Shown here: positions 42,416-50,623 of the stretch, one piece after another | Layout: each line of letters begins with the position of its first letter | Numbering within the stretch: position 1 is the stretch's first letter | Assembly: GCF_035917275.1 (NCBI RefSeq) | Contig: NZ_CP108509.1 | Coordinates: 868,001 to 932,000 of the forward strand | Source of the DNA: Streptomyces sp. NBC_01237 | GTDB taxonomy: Bacteria; Actinomycetota; Actinomycetes; Streptomycetales; Streptomycetaceae | Direction: 5' to 3' | Length of the DNA stretch: 64,000 nucleotides | Notes under the pieces: generated by a model | The model's input: only the letters and a program-made list of their open reading frames with translations | Told to the model about the DNA's origin: nothing | The model's database searches: none | Translations under genes and position numbers: made by a program

Positions 42416-42617
42416 CGTGATGCCTCCAGGGTCTGCGCCGGTGGCGGGCCCACGGCCACCCGGCGATGTCGGTTCCGCACATGCTGTGCCACCCCCCTTG
42501 CGGCGTGCTGGCCGGAATGCTGATCCACCGACTCGGCCCCTTGTCGGGATCCTTGCCATCCGCTTGCCGGTTCCCCCGGTATACACAGGAACCACTTTGC
42601 CAATTCGGTGATCGTTT

Positions 42618-42646
42618 ATTGGCCATTCATCGGCCCTGAATCATTG
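42618..42646. promoter_or_regulatory. Candidate SARP heptamer repeats
   Basis: ATTGGCC (42618-42624) and ATCGGCC (42629-42635) match at 6 of 7 bases with a 4-bp spacer, an 11-bp period. A degenerate third copy, ATCATTG, begins at 42640, again 11 bp on. Direct heptamers every 11 bp are the known binding pattern of SARP regulators, and a SARP gene is adjacent. Confidence 0.5.
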
Positions 42647-42670
42647 GACGAACATCCGCTGACCTAGGAT
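42644..42670 (+). promoter_or_regulatory. Candidate promoter of the SARP gene
   Basis: TTGGAC (42644-42649) and TAGGAT (42665-42670) are 15 bp apart. TAGGAT fits the Streptomyces HrdB -10 well; the short spacer suggests an activator-dependent promoter, and the heptamer repeats overlap its -35 side. Confidence 0.45.
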
Positions 42671-42704
42671 TAATTCGCCGGAGAAGTCTCAAGCGTGAGA
42701 ACGA

Positions 42705-45700
42705 ATGGGGCCGAATATGTCTGTACGCCAGGCTCAGAGCGCAGCTCAGCCTCCCCAGTCGCCCGCCCCCTCCGGACCGGTGCTGCAGGTCCTGGGGCCC
42801 ATGTCGGCCCAGTTCGGGGGGCATGACGTGTCCCTGGGTCCCCCCCGTCGCCGGGCGCTCCTGGCGCTCCTGCTGATACGGCTGGGCCGGGTCGTCCCCA
42901 CCACGGTTCTCGTCGAGGAGCTCTGGCGGGACGATCCGCCGCAGCGGGCCGTCGCCACGCTGCAGAGCCATATCTCCCACCTGCGCCGGGCGCTGGCCCC
43001 CGCGGCCGGTCCGGGCAGGACGGCGGTACTGCGCCACCGGGCCCCCGGATACGTCCTTCAGCTGTCCCCGGAACAGGTGGACGTCCACCAGTTCGAGCAC
43101 CTCTTCTCCACCGGGCGCCGGTTCCTCGCCCGCCAGGATCCCGCCGCCGCACGTGACCGGCTCACCCGGGCGCTCGCCCTGTGGCGCGGCTCCCCGTACG
43201 CCGAATTCGTCACCCACCGGCCGCTCGCTGACGAGTGCACACGGCTGGAGCAGGTCCGGCTCACGGCCCTGGAGGCATCCGCCGAGGCCGGCCTCGAACT
43301 GGGGAGGACCGCCGAGGTGGTGACCGAACTGGAGCGCGAGGTGCGTCAGCATCCGACGCGGGAACGCCTGGTCGGCCATCTGATGACCGCGTTGTTCCGG
43401 TCGGGCCGGCAGGCCGAAGCGCTGGAGGTGTACGAATGGACGCGGAGCTATCTGGTCGAGGAGTACGGCGTGGACACGACCGCCGAACTCCAGCGGCTCC
43501 ACACCGCTCTCCTCCGGCAGGAACTCGGCGATCAACGCCCCCACACCGTGCCGGACGCCGAGCTGCCGTCCAGGGCGACCGGGTTCACCCGGCCCGTCCG
43601 GACCGGGTTGTCCGTCGAAGCCGAGGGTGTGACCGCGGTGACTCCGGCGGCCGGGGAAACGGTCCTGCGCGGTCCGGAGAAGCCGAAGGGGCCGGGGCGT
43701 ACGGCTCAGGCCCGGTCCCTCGCCGCCGGACTCTCCCTCGGTGAACCGGTGACGCCGCCGCCCTTGACCGGCCGGGAGCGAGAGCTGAGGCGCCTGGTCG
43801 CCGCAACGGCCGGAGCGGCGGCCGGTCGTGGACACCTCGCCTGTGTGTTCGGCTCCTCCGGGCTCGGCAAGACCCATCTGGTGATGGAGCTCGTCCAGCG
43901 CCTCCAGAGCATGGACGGGGACATCGAGACGATCCGGAGCGGCTGCTTCTCCGGGGAGGGAGTCCCGCCGTACTGGCTGTGGACCCAGGTGCTGCGCCGG
44001 CTGTCGGCGGCACGGCCCGAAGCCTTCCGCGCCGCCGCGGCACCCTTCGGCTCGCTGCTCTCCCCGCTGCTGCCCGGATGGCAGACCGGTCCGGGCGACA
44101 GGGAGGAGGCCGAGCCGGACGGTTCCCAGGGGCCCTTCCGGACCCACGACGCGCTCTGCGAAGTCCTGCTCGCCCTGGCCGCCCAGAGGCCGCTGGTGCT
44201 GCTCCTGGAGGACGTGCACTGGGCGGACACCGTCTCCCTGGACCTGCTTCGTCTGCTGGCCACTCGCCGCCAGGGCCATCCCCTCAGCATCGTGCTGACC
44301 GGCTGGGACCTGGAGGCATGGCCCGACGCCTCGCGGTTCCGGGTGATGACCGAGGTGCTCAAGGGCCCCCACACGGAGATCCTGCGGCTGGCCGGACTGA
44401 CCCGGCCGGACGTCGCCACCCTTGTCGACGCGCAGGCCGGGCCCGGCGTCGACGAGCGGATCATCGACGCGCTGCACCGCCAGAGCACGGGCAGTCCCTA
44501 CTTCGTCCTGCAGATGCTCTCCCTGCTCTGCGACGCCAGGGACCTGCGCGATCCCGGCGCCGTCGACGAGCTCCTCGGCCTCATCGTGACGTGCGCGCGC
44601 AAGGTGCTCCGCCAGGAATTCGCCATGCTGCCGGAACCGGTCGTACGGCTCCTGCGGCTGTGCGCGGTCGTCGCACCCGATATCGAACTGGATCCGCTGT
44701 GCCGTGCCACCGGCACCAATTCGGCCATCGCCATCGTGGAGTCGGCGGTCCGGTACGGGCTCCTCGCCCCGGACCGGCACCGCCCCGGACGGCTCCATCT
44801 CGCCCCGCCACAGGCTCAGGAGGTGCTCACCAGCGAGCTGACGGAGGAGGAGCGCCAGCGGCTGCACGCCCGGTACGCCGACGCCCTCTCCCCGCACGTA
44901 CACGAGGACAGCGAGCCGGAGGAGATCGACAGCGTCGCCCATCACGCCTGGCGCGCCAAGAACGCCATGCCCCCGGCGCGGGTGCTGCCCTGGCTGCTGC
45001 GCGCGGCCGAGAACGCGGAAGTGCGCCTGGCCTCCGAGGAACGCGAGATGTGGCTGCGCCGCGCGCTCGGGATGGCGGGCTCACTGCCCGACGACCCGTC
45101 CGCCCGCGACCTGGAGCAGCGTCTCCACCTGGAACTGGGCCATCTGCTGGGCCAGGTACGGGGATTCGGCGACGCCGAGGCCGAGGCCGAGGTCACCCGG
45201 GGACACGGCCTCCACACGACCCCCCAGACCTCCGACGACCCGGCGGTCCTGTCGATGCTGGGCGTGTCGCTTCTCGTCCGCGGGCGCTACGACGAGTCGA
45301 GGCAGCTGTCCATCCTGCTGCGGAACATCGCCGAGCGCACCGACGGCCCGACCGCCCGGCTCGGCGCGGCGTACGGCGAGGGTGCGGCGCTCTTCGTCCG
45401 CGGTCTCCTGCCCGACGCGCTCAAGGAACTGGAGGACGGCGTCGAGCTCGCCGATCGGCTCGCGCGCGAGGGCCGGCTGCCGGAGGGAACGTACCGGTCC
45501 GACCCACGGGTCTACTTCCGTTGCTACGACGTGTTCGCCCGCTGGTTGCTGAACGACCGTGCGGCGGCCACCGAGCAGCGTCGGCGGCTGCTGCGGCTGA
45601 CTCGGTACGAGAGCAGGCCGTGGGACCGGATCGAGGCCCTGTACGCCGACGCGATCGTGGCCGCCTGGGAGGGCGATGTGGAGACGGCACGGTCCTCGGG

Positions 45701-46064
45701 CACCGAGGGCGTCGGGCTGGCCGTCGAACACGGGCTGTACTACTGGAAGGCGATGCTTCACATCCCGCTGGGCTGGGCCCTCACGCACGCCGGACATCGG
45801 GAGGGGATCCCCGAGATGAGGAACTCGCTGGCGGAGCTGCGACTGTCCCGGACACACATACGCCTGCCGCTCCACCTGGGGCTGCTGGCCCAGGCCCAGC
45901 ACCACGCCGGACAACGGGAGGACGCGGTGGACACCCTGCGCACCATGGTCGCGGTCATCGAGCACCGGAGCGAGTACGTGTACCTCCACTCCGCCCTGCC
46001 CGCGACGCGCCTGCTCCACGAGCTCCTGGGCAAGGACACGACCGAACGGTTATTACCGGAGTGA
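42705..46064 (+). CDS. AfsR/SARP-family transcriptional regulator (BTAD + AAA ATPase), cluster regulator
   Basis: A 1119-residue pathway-type activator. Residues about 25-115 form an OmpR-like winged HTH (GGHDVSLGPPRRRALLALLL), 120-270 the BTAD (LVGHLMTALFRSGRQAEALEVYE). An AAA/STAND ATPase spans about 360-720, with Walker A GSSGLGKTH (Lys389) and Walker B LVLLLEDVHWAD. The C-terminal 350 residues are TPR-like helices. It is divergent from the trans-AT operon, the usual place for the activator of a glutarimide or other PKS cluster. Start at 42705 or 42717; neither has a strong ribosome site. Codons 1116-1117 are two consecutive TTA leucine codons, so full-length protein needs the rare bldA tRNA. 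This would delay the pathway to late growth. Confidence 0.9.
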   Translation: MGPNMSVRQAQSAAQPPQSPAPSGPVLQVLGPMSAQFGGHDVSLGPPRRRALLALLLIRLGRVVPTTVLVEELWRDDPPQRAVATLQSHISHLRRALAPAAGPGRTAVLRHRAPGYVLQLSPEQVDVHQFEHLFSTGRRFLARQDPAAARDRLTRALALWRGSPYAEFVTHRPLADECTRLEQVRLTALEASAEAGLELGRTAEVVTELEREVRQHPTRERLVGHLMTALFRSGRQAEALEVYEWTRSYLVEEYGVDTTAELQRLHTALLRQELGDQRPHTVPDAELPSRATGFTRPVRTGLSVEAEGVTAVTPAAGETVLRGPEKPKGPGRTAQARSLAAGLSLGEPVTPPPLTGRERELRRLVAATAGAAAGRGHLACVFGSSGLGKTHLVMELVQRLQSMDGDIETIRSGCFSGEGVPPYWLWTQVLRRLSAARPEAFRAAAAPFGSLLSPLLPGWQTGPGDREEAEPDGSQGPFRTHDALCEVLLALAAQRPLVLLLEDVHWADTVSLDLLRLLATRRQGHPLSIVLTGWDLEAWPDASRFRVMTEVLKGPHTEILRLAGLTRPDVATLVDAQAGPGVDERIIDALHRQSTGSPYFVLQMLSLLCDARDLRDPGAVDELLGLIVTCARKVLRQEFAMLPEPVVRLLRLCAVVAPDIELDPLCRATGTNSAIAIVESAVRYGLLAPDRHRPGRLHLAPPQAQEVLTSELTEEERQRLHARYADALSPHVHEDSEPEEIDSVAHHAWRAKNAMPPARVLPWLLRAAENAEVRLASEEREMWLRRALGMAGSLPDDPSARDLEQRLHLELGHLLGQVRGFGDAEAEAEVTRGHGLHTTPQTSDDPAVLSMLGVSLLVRGRYDESRQLSILLRNIAERTDGPTARLGAAYGEGAALFVRGLLPDALKELEDGVELADRLAREGRLPEGTYRSDPRVYFRCYDVFARWLLNDRAAATEQRRRLLRLTRYESRPWDRIEALYADAIVAAWEGDVETARSSGTEGVGLAVEHGLYYWKAMLHIPLGWALTHAGHREGIPEMRNSLAELRLSRTHIRLPLHLGLLAQAQHHAGQREDAVDTLRTMVAVIEHRSEYVYLHSALPATRLLHELLGKDTTERLLPE
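46050..46055 (+). promoter_or_regulatory. Tandem TTA codons (bldA control)
   Basis: Two in-frame TTA codons side by side, followed by CCG-GAG-TGA, end the SARP gene. TTA is the rarest Streptomyces codon and is read by the developmentally controlled bldA tRNA. Confidence 0.85.
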
Positions 46065-46164
46065 GCCGTGCCCGGTACCGCCCGTTCGGCCCTCACGCAT
46101 GGAGCAGGCGAGTTGCCCGCGACGGACCGTGCCCCGCGTCTCCACGGCGTCGGCGCGCTGTCCC

Positions 46165-46566
46165 TCAGGTGTGCGAGGACAGGGAGACCGGGTACACGGC
46201 GAGGGAGAACGAATGCCCGGCGGGGTCCGTGTAGACCCTGACATCGCGCGGGCCGCTGTTGTCCTTCGTGTCGACCGGCCTGGCCCCCAGACCGATCGCC
46301 TCGCGCTCCGCTTCATCCATGTCGCCCCGGCCCACCAGGATGCGCAGATGGGCCTGTTGGGCGTCCTCCGGGCGCGGCCAGCTCGGCGGCGCATAGCCGT
46401 GGTCGCGGCGGACGGCGAGATGCACGCCGTTGTTCCCGACCACTTCAACGAAGTCGGGATCGCTCCCGATACGGGTCTCCGCGCTGAGCAGGCCGGAATA
46501 GAACTCGGCCAGTTCCAGGGGTTCGGCACAGTCCAGAACCAGGACACTCGTCTTTTCGACAGTCAT
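46165..46566 (-). CDS. VOC (glyoxalase-like) family protein
   Basis: A 133-residue protein with the two βαβββ repeats of the vicinal-oxygen-chelate fold: TSVLVLDCAEPLELAEFYSGLL opens the first and HLRILVGRGDMDEAEREAIGLG the second. It ends with the typical VYTDPAGHSFSLAVY. No specific substrate is evident; members include antibiotic-sequestering proteins and isomerases. It converges on the SARP gene with a 100-bp gap, so it is not clearly part of the glutarimide cluster. The ATG at 46566 has a GGA 5-8 nt upstream; the frame further upstream is non-conserved. Confidence 0.85.
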   Translation of the reverse strand: MTVEKTSVLVLDCAEPLELAEFYSGLLSAETRIGSDPDFVEVVGNNGVHLAVRRDHGYAPPSWPRPEDAQQAHLRILVGRGDMDEAEREAIGLGARPVDTKDNSGPRDVRVYTDPAGHSFSLAVYPVSLSSHT

Positions 46567-46697
46567 ATTTTCCGGATACCCCGGGTGCGACCGCCCACTC
46601 CGGCCGACCCGGCTTCCGGCTGATACGACACGGTCCCCTCCGCCCGCCGCGTCCGGGACGTGACAGCCGGCACAGCCCCTCCCAGGGGGTGCGGCCC

Positions 46698-47246
46698 TCA
46701 GCCGCTGCCCTCGCGCCGGAGCCGGGCCGAGAGGTGGTGCTGGAGGGGCCGGCCGACCGCGGCGAGATCGTGGACGAAGATGAGCGTGTTCTCGTCGGTC
46801 AGGGTGTAGCGGCGGCGGGTGGCGTCGACCTCCTTGGCGGTCGGAGCGAGAGCGACCTGGTGGGTGGTGAGGTCGAGGGCGCCGTCGGCAGCCCGGCCGA
46901 CCGAGATCTCCGCGATGCCGGTGGGCTGGGTGATCAATGCCTCCACCCGCCCATCGGGCTGCATGCGCCACCAGCCGCTCTCACGGGCCGAGGGCCGCAG
47001 CGGGGTGCCGTCCGCGTCGATCAGCCAGGCTCGCGCCTCGTAGCGGAGGAAGGGCCGCCCGTCGTGGCTGAACGTGACCTCCTGCGCGTACGCGAACTTC
47101 TCGGCGAGCGTCGGGTACTCGCCGCGGCCCCGGCCGGTCCAGGTGCCCAGGAATCCGATCAGCGGCGCGAGCAGAGGATGCGGCGCAGGTGCTTCGCCGG
47201 GGCGAGAGGTGTCCGGATAGGGGTGCCGGCGAACGGGGTCGGACAT
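46698..47246 (-). CDS. Nitrobindin-like heme-binding / FABP-family protein
   Basis: A 182-residue β-barrel protein of the DUF1794/nitrobindin family. It shows the lipocalin-like first-strand motif in [15 protein letters not shown] and the conserved [10 protein letters not shown] and [11 protein letters not shown]. The C-terminal half should supply the distal β-strands ([19 protein letters not shown]). Nitrobindins bind ferric heme in a barrel and handle NO or peroxynitrite; a function in this strain is not established. GAGGAG lies 5 nt before the ATG at 47246. It stands alone, 131 bp upstream of the VOC gene on the same strand. Confidence 0.85.
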   Translation of the reverse strand: MSDPVRRHPYPDTSRPGEAPAPHPLLAPLIGFLGTWTGRGRGEYPTLAEKFAYAQEVTFSHDGRPFLRYEARAWLIDADGTPLRPSARESGWWRMQPDGRVEALITQPTGIAEISVGRAADGALDLTTHQVALAPTAKEVDATRRRYTLTDENTLIFVHDLAAVGRPLQHHLSARLRREGSG

Positions 47247-47488
47247 GCGCGCTCCTCGGTCGGGGTTCGGTGCCGGTGGCAGCCTAAGGGCTGCCTCGGG
47301 GTCATGCCGCTGACTACCACGCGGATGATGCACTGAACTCCTCCGCGATGCGCACCGTCCCTGCTTCGGACACTCGGACAGGGTCAAGGCTTCATGCGCT
47401 CGACAGCCGACCACCGCCGGAGGGTTTTCCCTGGTCGTAGGGGCTGGGCGAGGGAGGACACGTCAGCGGCACCAGCTCACGCACGGGA

Positions 47489-47588
47489 TTTGACGCGTCA
47501 AAATTATCGGCCGAACGACCGCCGCGGGACAAGCTTGACGCGCAAAGAAATCTCCCAAGTACCCACAATGACAAGAACCTTGACGCGT
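47489..47588. promoter_or_regulatory. Three TTGACGCG operator elements at 45-bp intervals
   Basis: TTGACGCG begins at 47490, 47535 and 47580, exactly 45 bp apart. The first is part of a perfect 14-bp palindrome TTTGACGCGTCAAA (47489-47502). The second (CTTGACGCGCAAAG) and third (CTTGACGCGTTATG) are imperfect palindromes. The third overlaps the -35 box of the promoter. The central CG and symmetry resemble LacI-type operators; no cognate regulator is in the window. Confidence 0.75.
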
Positions 47589-47608
47589 TATGGGCGAGAC
47601 CATACGGT
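47580..47608 (+). promoter_or_regulatory. Promoter of the Tat-exported glycosidase-like gene
   Basis: TTGACG (47580-47585), a 17-bp spacer and TACGGT (47603-47608) form a near-consensus vegetative promoter. The expected start leaves a leader of roughly 35 nt before the ATG at 47650. Confidence 0.65.
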
Positions 47609-47649
47609 GCACACGCCGCCCCCCATCGAGCCGCCGCCGGAGCGTACCC

Positions 47650-50598
47650 ATGAAGCGCCGCACCTTCCTTGCCGGAACCGCCGCCGCCGCCGCGTCCGTG
47701 CCCGCCACCATCGCCGTCGCACCCGCCGTCGCCACTGCCGCGCCGGTCGCCCCCGACAGCGCCGACGGCGCCGCGACGGTGCGCCTCGTCCTCGACGGCG
47801 TGGCGCACGATGTGCCGCCGGCCACGCTGTACCGGACGACGCTCGCGGCCACCGGCACGGCCGGCGGGGCGCGGGTCACCATGACCGACGCGTACAGCGA
47901 GTTCTCGGTGGCGTTCCCGAGCCCGTACACCCCACACCTCAGCCGGGTGTCGGTGTGGCTCACCGGGGTGACGCCGAAGAAGGGCAACCTCTGGCTGAAG
48001 CTCTTCGACCAGGACAACGAGGAGTGGGGCACGCTCGCGAGCCGGGTCGACCCGGCCGGATTCGACGGGCGGACCCGGGTCACGTTCGAGCCGCAGCGGC
48101 TCTCCCGGATGACCTGGAGCGGGAAGGCCGACGGACGGCTCACCTACCCGCTGCGTCGGCTCGTGCTCGTGTTCTTTCCCGACGACAAGCAGTCGCCCGA
48201 CCCGTTCGTGGTCGATGTGGACTCCATCGAGGTGGTCGGCGACGGCGGGCCGGTGGATACCTGGAGCCGGGCCGGTGCGCTGGAACTGACCAGCGGGGCC
48301 GACCGGGTCCTCATCGACCGTCACGGCCGGCTGCTCGACTGGACGACCGGCGGCCGGGTCCAGTCCCCCGGTGTGCTGCCGCTCGCCGTGTACTACGACA
48401 ACGGCACCGGCGTCTTCTCCGACGAGGCCACGGCCGAGATCGCCCGGGTCGCCGCCGATGAGGCCACGGTCAGCCTGACCGTGCCCGGCTTCTTCGCCGC
48501 GGACGTGGCGGTGCGGCTGCGTGCGGGACATCTCGAACTGCGCCCGACCGGCCTTCGGAACCTCTGGTCCCGGCCGATCCTGCGGGTCGCCTGCCCCGAG
48601 GTGGCCTACCGGGTCATCCCCGCCGAAGGCACCATGCTCGGCATCGCGCCGAAGTGGGGCGGGCTCGCCCACACCCGCTCGGTGCTGGCCGGTGGCTTCT
48701 ACGCCAATTACGGCATGCCGACCGCGACCCACGACCTGATCCTGTTCGAGGAGGACGACTCCGCACTCGGCGTGTACTCCGTGCAGCCCGCGAACGTGAA
48801 GCCCTACCGCCCGACCCAGTTCGGCTTCGTGGGTGCCCGCGCCCGCGCCGAATCCCTGACCGGGCTGATGCACCGCGTGGATGCCTGGATCGCGCCCGGC
48901 ACGTCCGAAACGCTCCCCGCGACCAGACTGGCGGCGGGCGGCACCGCGTTCGACCTGTTCGCGGCGTACCGGGCGGACAACCGGATGAACGCCTGGCGCG
49001 GACTCTCCGACAAGCTCGAACCGCGGCTGCGCGCGGGGCTGGCCGACTCGGTCCACCTCAAGGTGGACCTCTGGCAACCGACCGGCGGCACCTCGGCGAC
49101 GGGGCGGCCGGAAGTGGCGTTCGCGTATCTGCGGGCGGTGCCCGGCGGGCCGTACAGCGTCGAGCTCGCCAGCTACTACTCGGACGGTCAGCACGACCAC
49201 CACTACCCGGACTTCCTCACCTTCGACTACCTCGGCGGACCGGCGGAGTTCCAGCGGCTCATCGACACCATCCACGACCGGGGGCACTACGCCGGCGCGT
49301 ACACCAACCCGACGTGGTGGCACCCGGACAGCCGGGCGGTGGCCACGCTCGGCGGCGTCGAGCGGATCGGTATCCGGGACGGACACGGCAAACTGGTCAC
49401 CAAGACGCACACCGACAACCTCGGGTACCTCATCGGCGGCTGGCGCAAGGCGCCCCGGGCGCTGATCCTCGACCAGCTCCGCACGTTCCGCGACAGGTAC
49501 GGCCTGGACATGATGTTCCAGGACGAGATCGCACGCCGGGAGTACGACTACTCGGCGGACTTCTGCGCGCCGCCGTACGCGTACTGCGAGGAGATAGTGG
49601 AGCAGACCGCGCAGTCGGCCGCGATCCTGCCGATCGGCACCGAGGGGGTCGGCGGTGACCGGCTCTTCCAGGACCTGACGTCGAGCCTCGGCTTCTACCT
49701 CAACACCATGCAGGGCGACCGGGCCGGAACGTACGACGGGCCCAACCGCAACGGCGTCGTGGTTCAGCAATGGCCGCTGGGCACAGCCGTCATGCACGAC
49801 AAGATCGCGTTCTACCCGCACAACCTCGACCGCGGCGTCGACACCACCGAGAACCTGAGCTGGGCGCTGGCCTTCGGCCTCAACATGCACTACCAGGCAC
49901 AGCACATGGAGAGGGACTTCAGGGCGGGACGCGGATTCGAGATGCTCAAGGGGCTGTCGCTGGTCCAACGGCGGGTCGCCGCACGGTACTTCGGACGGGC
50001 GATGACGGCGTTCCGGTACCTCACCGAGGATCTGAAGGTGTCCCGGACCGCGTTCGAAGGGGGCCTGGAGATCATCGCCAGCCATGATCTCCAGCCCCGC
50101 GCGCTGCCGCTGCCCGGCACACTCGGCACCGTGACGGTGGCCCCGCACGGCTTCGTCGCGAGCGAGCAGGGAACACCGACGTACGCGCTGATCAACGACG
50201 CGCACCACCGGCCCGGTCACCTCGCGCGCTGGAAGGACGGCCGGTTCGTTCCCGAACTCGCCTGGTACCCGGCGGATCTGGCGGGATACCGGTCCGACAC
50301 GGTCCACGCCGACCTGCGGCTCACCGCCACACCCGCGGAACTCCCCGCGGGCGGCACCGCCCGTGCGGCCCTGACCCTCGCGGCGTGGGACGGCACACCG
50401 ATCGACCTGACCGGTGCGGACATCGCCTGGGAACTCGACGGCCAGCCGATCGCGCACCTGGACACCGACGCCGACGGCAGCGTGTGGCTCGCACCGAACC
50501 CCGGCGGTACGAGCGGATGGGCGACGGTCCGCGCCGTTGTCACCCGTGACGGGGTCGCGGCGTACAGCGGCGTGCAACTGGTCGAGCTCAGCGGCTGA
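47650..50598 (+). CDS. Tat-secreted glycoside-hydrolase-like protein (DUF6259-like)
   Basis: A 982-residue exported protein. The N-terminus MKRRTFLAGTAAAAASVPAT is a twin-arginine signal with cleavage near residues 30-33 (ATAA). Residues about 40-215 look like a carbohydrate-binding β-sandwich. The central part has features of a TIM-barrel glycosidase: HLKVDLWQPTG, VELASYYSDGQHDHHYPDFL, HYAGAYTNPTWW, LDMMFQDEIARREYDY with candidate Asp/Glu catalytic residues. The last 100 residues form an Ig-like sandwich. I believe it belongs to the DUF6259/endo-N-acetylgalactosaminidase-like group, but the exact family is uncertain. GGAG lies 7 nt before the ATG. The repeated upstream operators imply sugar-responsive repression. 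Confidence 0.75.
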   Translation: MKRRTFLAGTAAAAASVPATIAVAPAVATAAPVAPDSADGAATVRLVLDGVAHDVPPATLYRTTLAATGTAGGARVTMTDAYSEFSVAFPSPYTPHLSRVSVWLTGVTPKKGNLWLKLFDQDNEEWGTLASRVDPAGFDGRTRVTFEPQRLSRMTWSGKADGRLTYPLRRLVLVFFPDDKQSPDPFVVDVDSIEVVGDGGPVDTWSRAGALELTSGADRVLIDRHGRLLDWTTGGRVQSPGVLPLAVYYDNGTGVFSDEATAEIARVAADEATVSLTVPGFFAADVAVRLRAGHLELRPTGLRNLWSRPILRVACPEVAYRVIPAEGTMLGIAPKWGGLAHTRSVLAGGFYANYGMPTATHDLILFEEDDSALGVYSVQPANVKPYRPTQFGFVGARARAESLTGLMHRVDAWIAPGTSETLPATRLAAGGTAFDLFAAYRADNRMNAWRGLSDKLEPRLRAGLADSVHLKVDLWQPTGGTSATGRPEVAFAYLRAVPGGPYSVELASYYSDGQHDHHYPDFLTFDYLGGPAEFQRLIDTIHDRGHYAGAYTNPTWWHPDSRAVATLGGVERIGIRDGHGKLVTKTHTDNLGYLIGGWRKAPRALILDQLRTFRDRYGLDMMFQDEIARREYDYSADFCAPPYAYCEEIVEQTAQSAAILPIGTEGVGGDRLFQDLTSSLGFYLNTMQGDRAGTYDGPNRNGVVVQQWPLGTAVMHDKIAFYPHNLDRGVDTTENLSWALAFGLNMHYQAQHMERDFRAGRGFEMLKGLSLVQRRVAARYFGRAMTAFRYLTEDLKVSRTAFEGGLEIIASHDLQPRALPLPGTLGTVTVAPHGFVASEQGTPTYALINDAHHRPGHLARWKDGRFVPELAWYPADLAGYRSDTVHADLRLTATPAELPAGGTARAALTLAAWDGTPIDLTGADIAWELDGQPIAHLDTDADGSVWLAPNPGGTSGWATVRAVVTRDGVAAYSGVQLVELSG

Positions 50599-50623
50599 AC
50601 CGTACGTCCGGGCGGTGCCGGGG

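Larger units (their letters stand above)
42416..42704. promoter_or_regulatory. Divergent regulatory region, PKS operon / SARP gene
   Basis: A 289-bp spacer, unusually A+T-rich around 42570-42690 compared with its surroundings. It should carry the promoters of the AT-ACP-amidotransferase-PKS operon (minus) and the SARP gene (plus). On the minus strand a TATACC -10-like element lies at 42578-42583, but its nearest -35-like TTGGCA (42598-42603) is only 14 bp away. A plus-strand promoter and SARP-type heptamer repeats are listed separately. Confidence 0.6.
47247..47649. other. 403-bp intergenic region upstream of glycosidase-like gene
   Basis: The left part (47247-47480) has no gene or clear motif on either strand. 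The right part (47489-47608) is A+T-richer. It carries three phased TTGACGCG elements and a strong promoter, both listed separately. Confidence 0.6.

Noticed and set aside
47392..50577. 1061-residue minus-strand frame
   Set aside because: Antisense shadow of the glycosidase-like gene, which has a Tat signal, promoter and folded-domain motifs.
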